A DNA stretch of 15,325 nucleotides from CAHJXF01 sp039936235 (GTDB lineage: Bacteria > Pseudomonadota > Gammaproteobacteria > Burkholderiales > Burkholderiaceae_D), in the NCBI GenBank assembly GCA_039936235.1, contig JBDTIS010000176.1:1-15325 (forward strand), read 5' to 3'. Shown here one piece after another: positions 15,291-15,325 of the stretch. The position numbers and the translations under genes are program-made. How positions within the stretch are numbered: the first letter of the stretch is position 1; every line of letters begins with the position of its first letter. The notes under the pieces are model-generated. The model saw only the letters and a program-made list of their open reading frames with translations, did not search any database and was not told where the DNA came from.

Positions 15291-15325
15291 ATGCTGCAAC
15301 GAGTCGATCAACGGATATCCCTGAA
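15291..15325 (+). CDS. Start of an unidentified gene, cut by the window end
   Basis: A perfect AAGGAGG (15277-15283) stands seven bases before an ATG at 15291 that opens MLQRVDQRISL and runs off the window. A competing ATG at 15286 is only two bases from the AAGGAGG and meets a stop after twelve codons, so 15291 is preferred. It is divergent from the O-antigen-ligase-family gene, with 118 bases between the start codons. Eleven residues are too few to identify a product. Confidence 0.6.
   Translation, partial: MLQRVDQRISL

Overview
The window looks like chromosomal DNA of a GC-rich betaproteobacterium, most likely of the order Burkholderiales. The main evidence is the Tol-Pal block. The TolB and Pal proteins resemble the Burkholderia versions as I remember them, for example Pal 'IYFDYDSYAVKDDY' and 'GNTDERGGSEYNLALGQKRA', and TolB ending 'GGDVREPTWGPYLR'. 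Assignment to a genus is not possible by eye.

Layout. (1) Bases 1-2686, + strand: the 3' part of tolB, then complete pal and cpoB, the periplasmic and outer-membrane end of the Tol-Pal envelope system. (2) Bases 2711-3020: a consensus sigma-70 promoter, two tandem tRNA-Lys genes (anticodons UUU and CUU) and a textbook intrinsic terminator, which together form a self-contained transcription unit. (3) Bases 3021-8036: a 250-base leader with two hairpins, then a two-gene operon whose genes overlap by ATGA. It encodes an SbcD/YhaO-type metallophosphoesterase and a 1166-residue YhaN-type (SbcC/Rad50-like) ATPase. This pair is the best candidate in the window for an accessory DNA-processing or defence system: it sits directly behind tRNA genes and looks less GC-rich than its flanks. 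(4) Bases 8155-9514, - strand: a divergent FliA-type sigma factor with no flagellar genes nearby, followed by a small unrecognised gene with a strong ribosome binding site. (5) Bases 9796-10786: an isochorismatase-fold protein in which two of the three usual catalytic residues are replaced, divergent from a small DUF3606 protein. (6) Bases 10821-11504, - strand: a multiply frameshifted and internally deleted pseudogene of an S53 (sedolisin/kumamolisin) acid protease. (7) Bases 11692-12627, + strand: an acetamidase/formamidase-family enzyme. (8) Bases 12608-15172, - strand: a large O-antigen-ligase-family membrane protein with an extra beta-rich periplasmic insert. (9) At 15291 the first codons of another + strand gene.

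The genes fall into unrelated blocks: a conserved envelope operon, a tRNA unit, a nuclease/ATPase operon, and an accessory stretch with an orphan sigma factor, a decayed protease and a cell-surface glycan enzyme. Nothing in the window shows that the accessory genes after 8036 act together. No CRISPR array, insertion sequence, rRNA gene or clear attachment-site repeat was seen.
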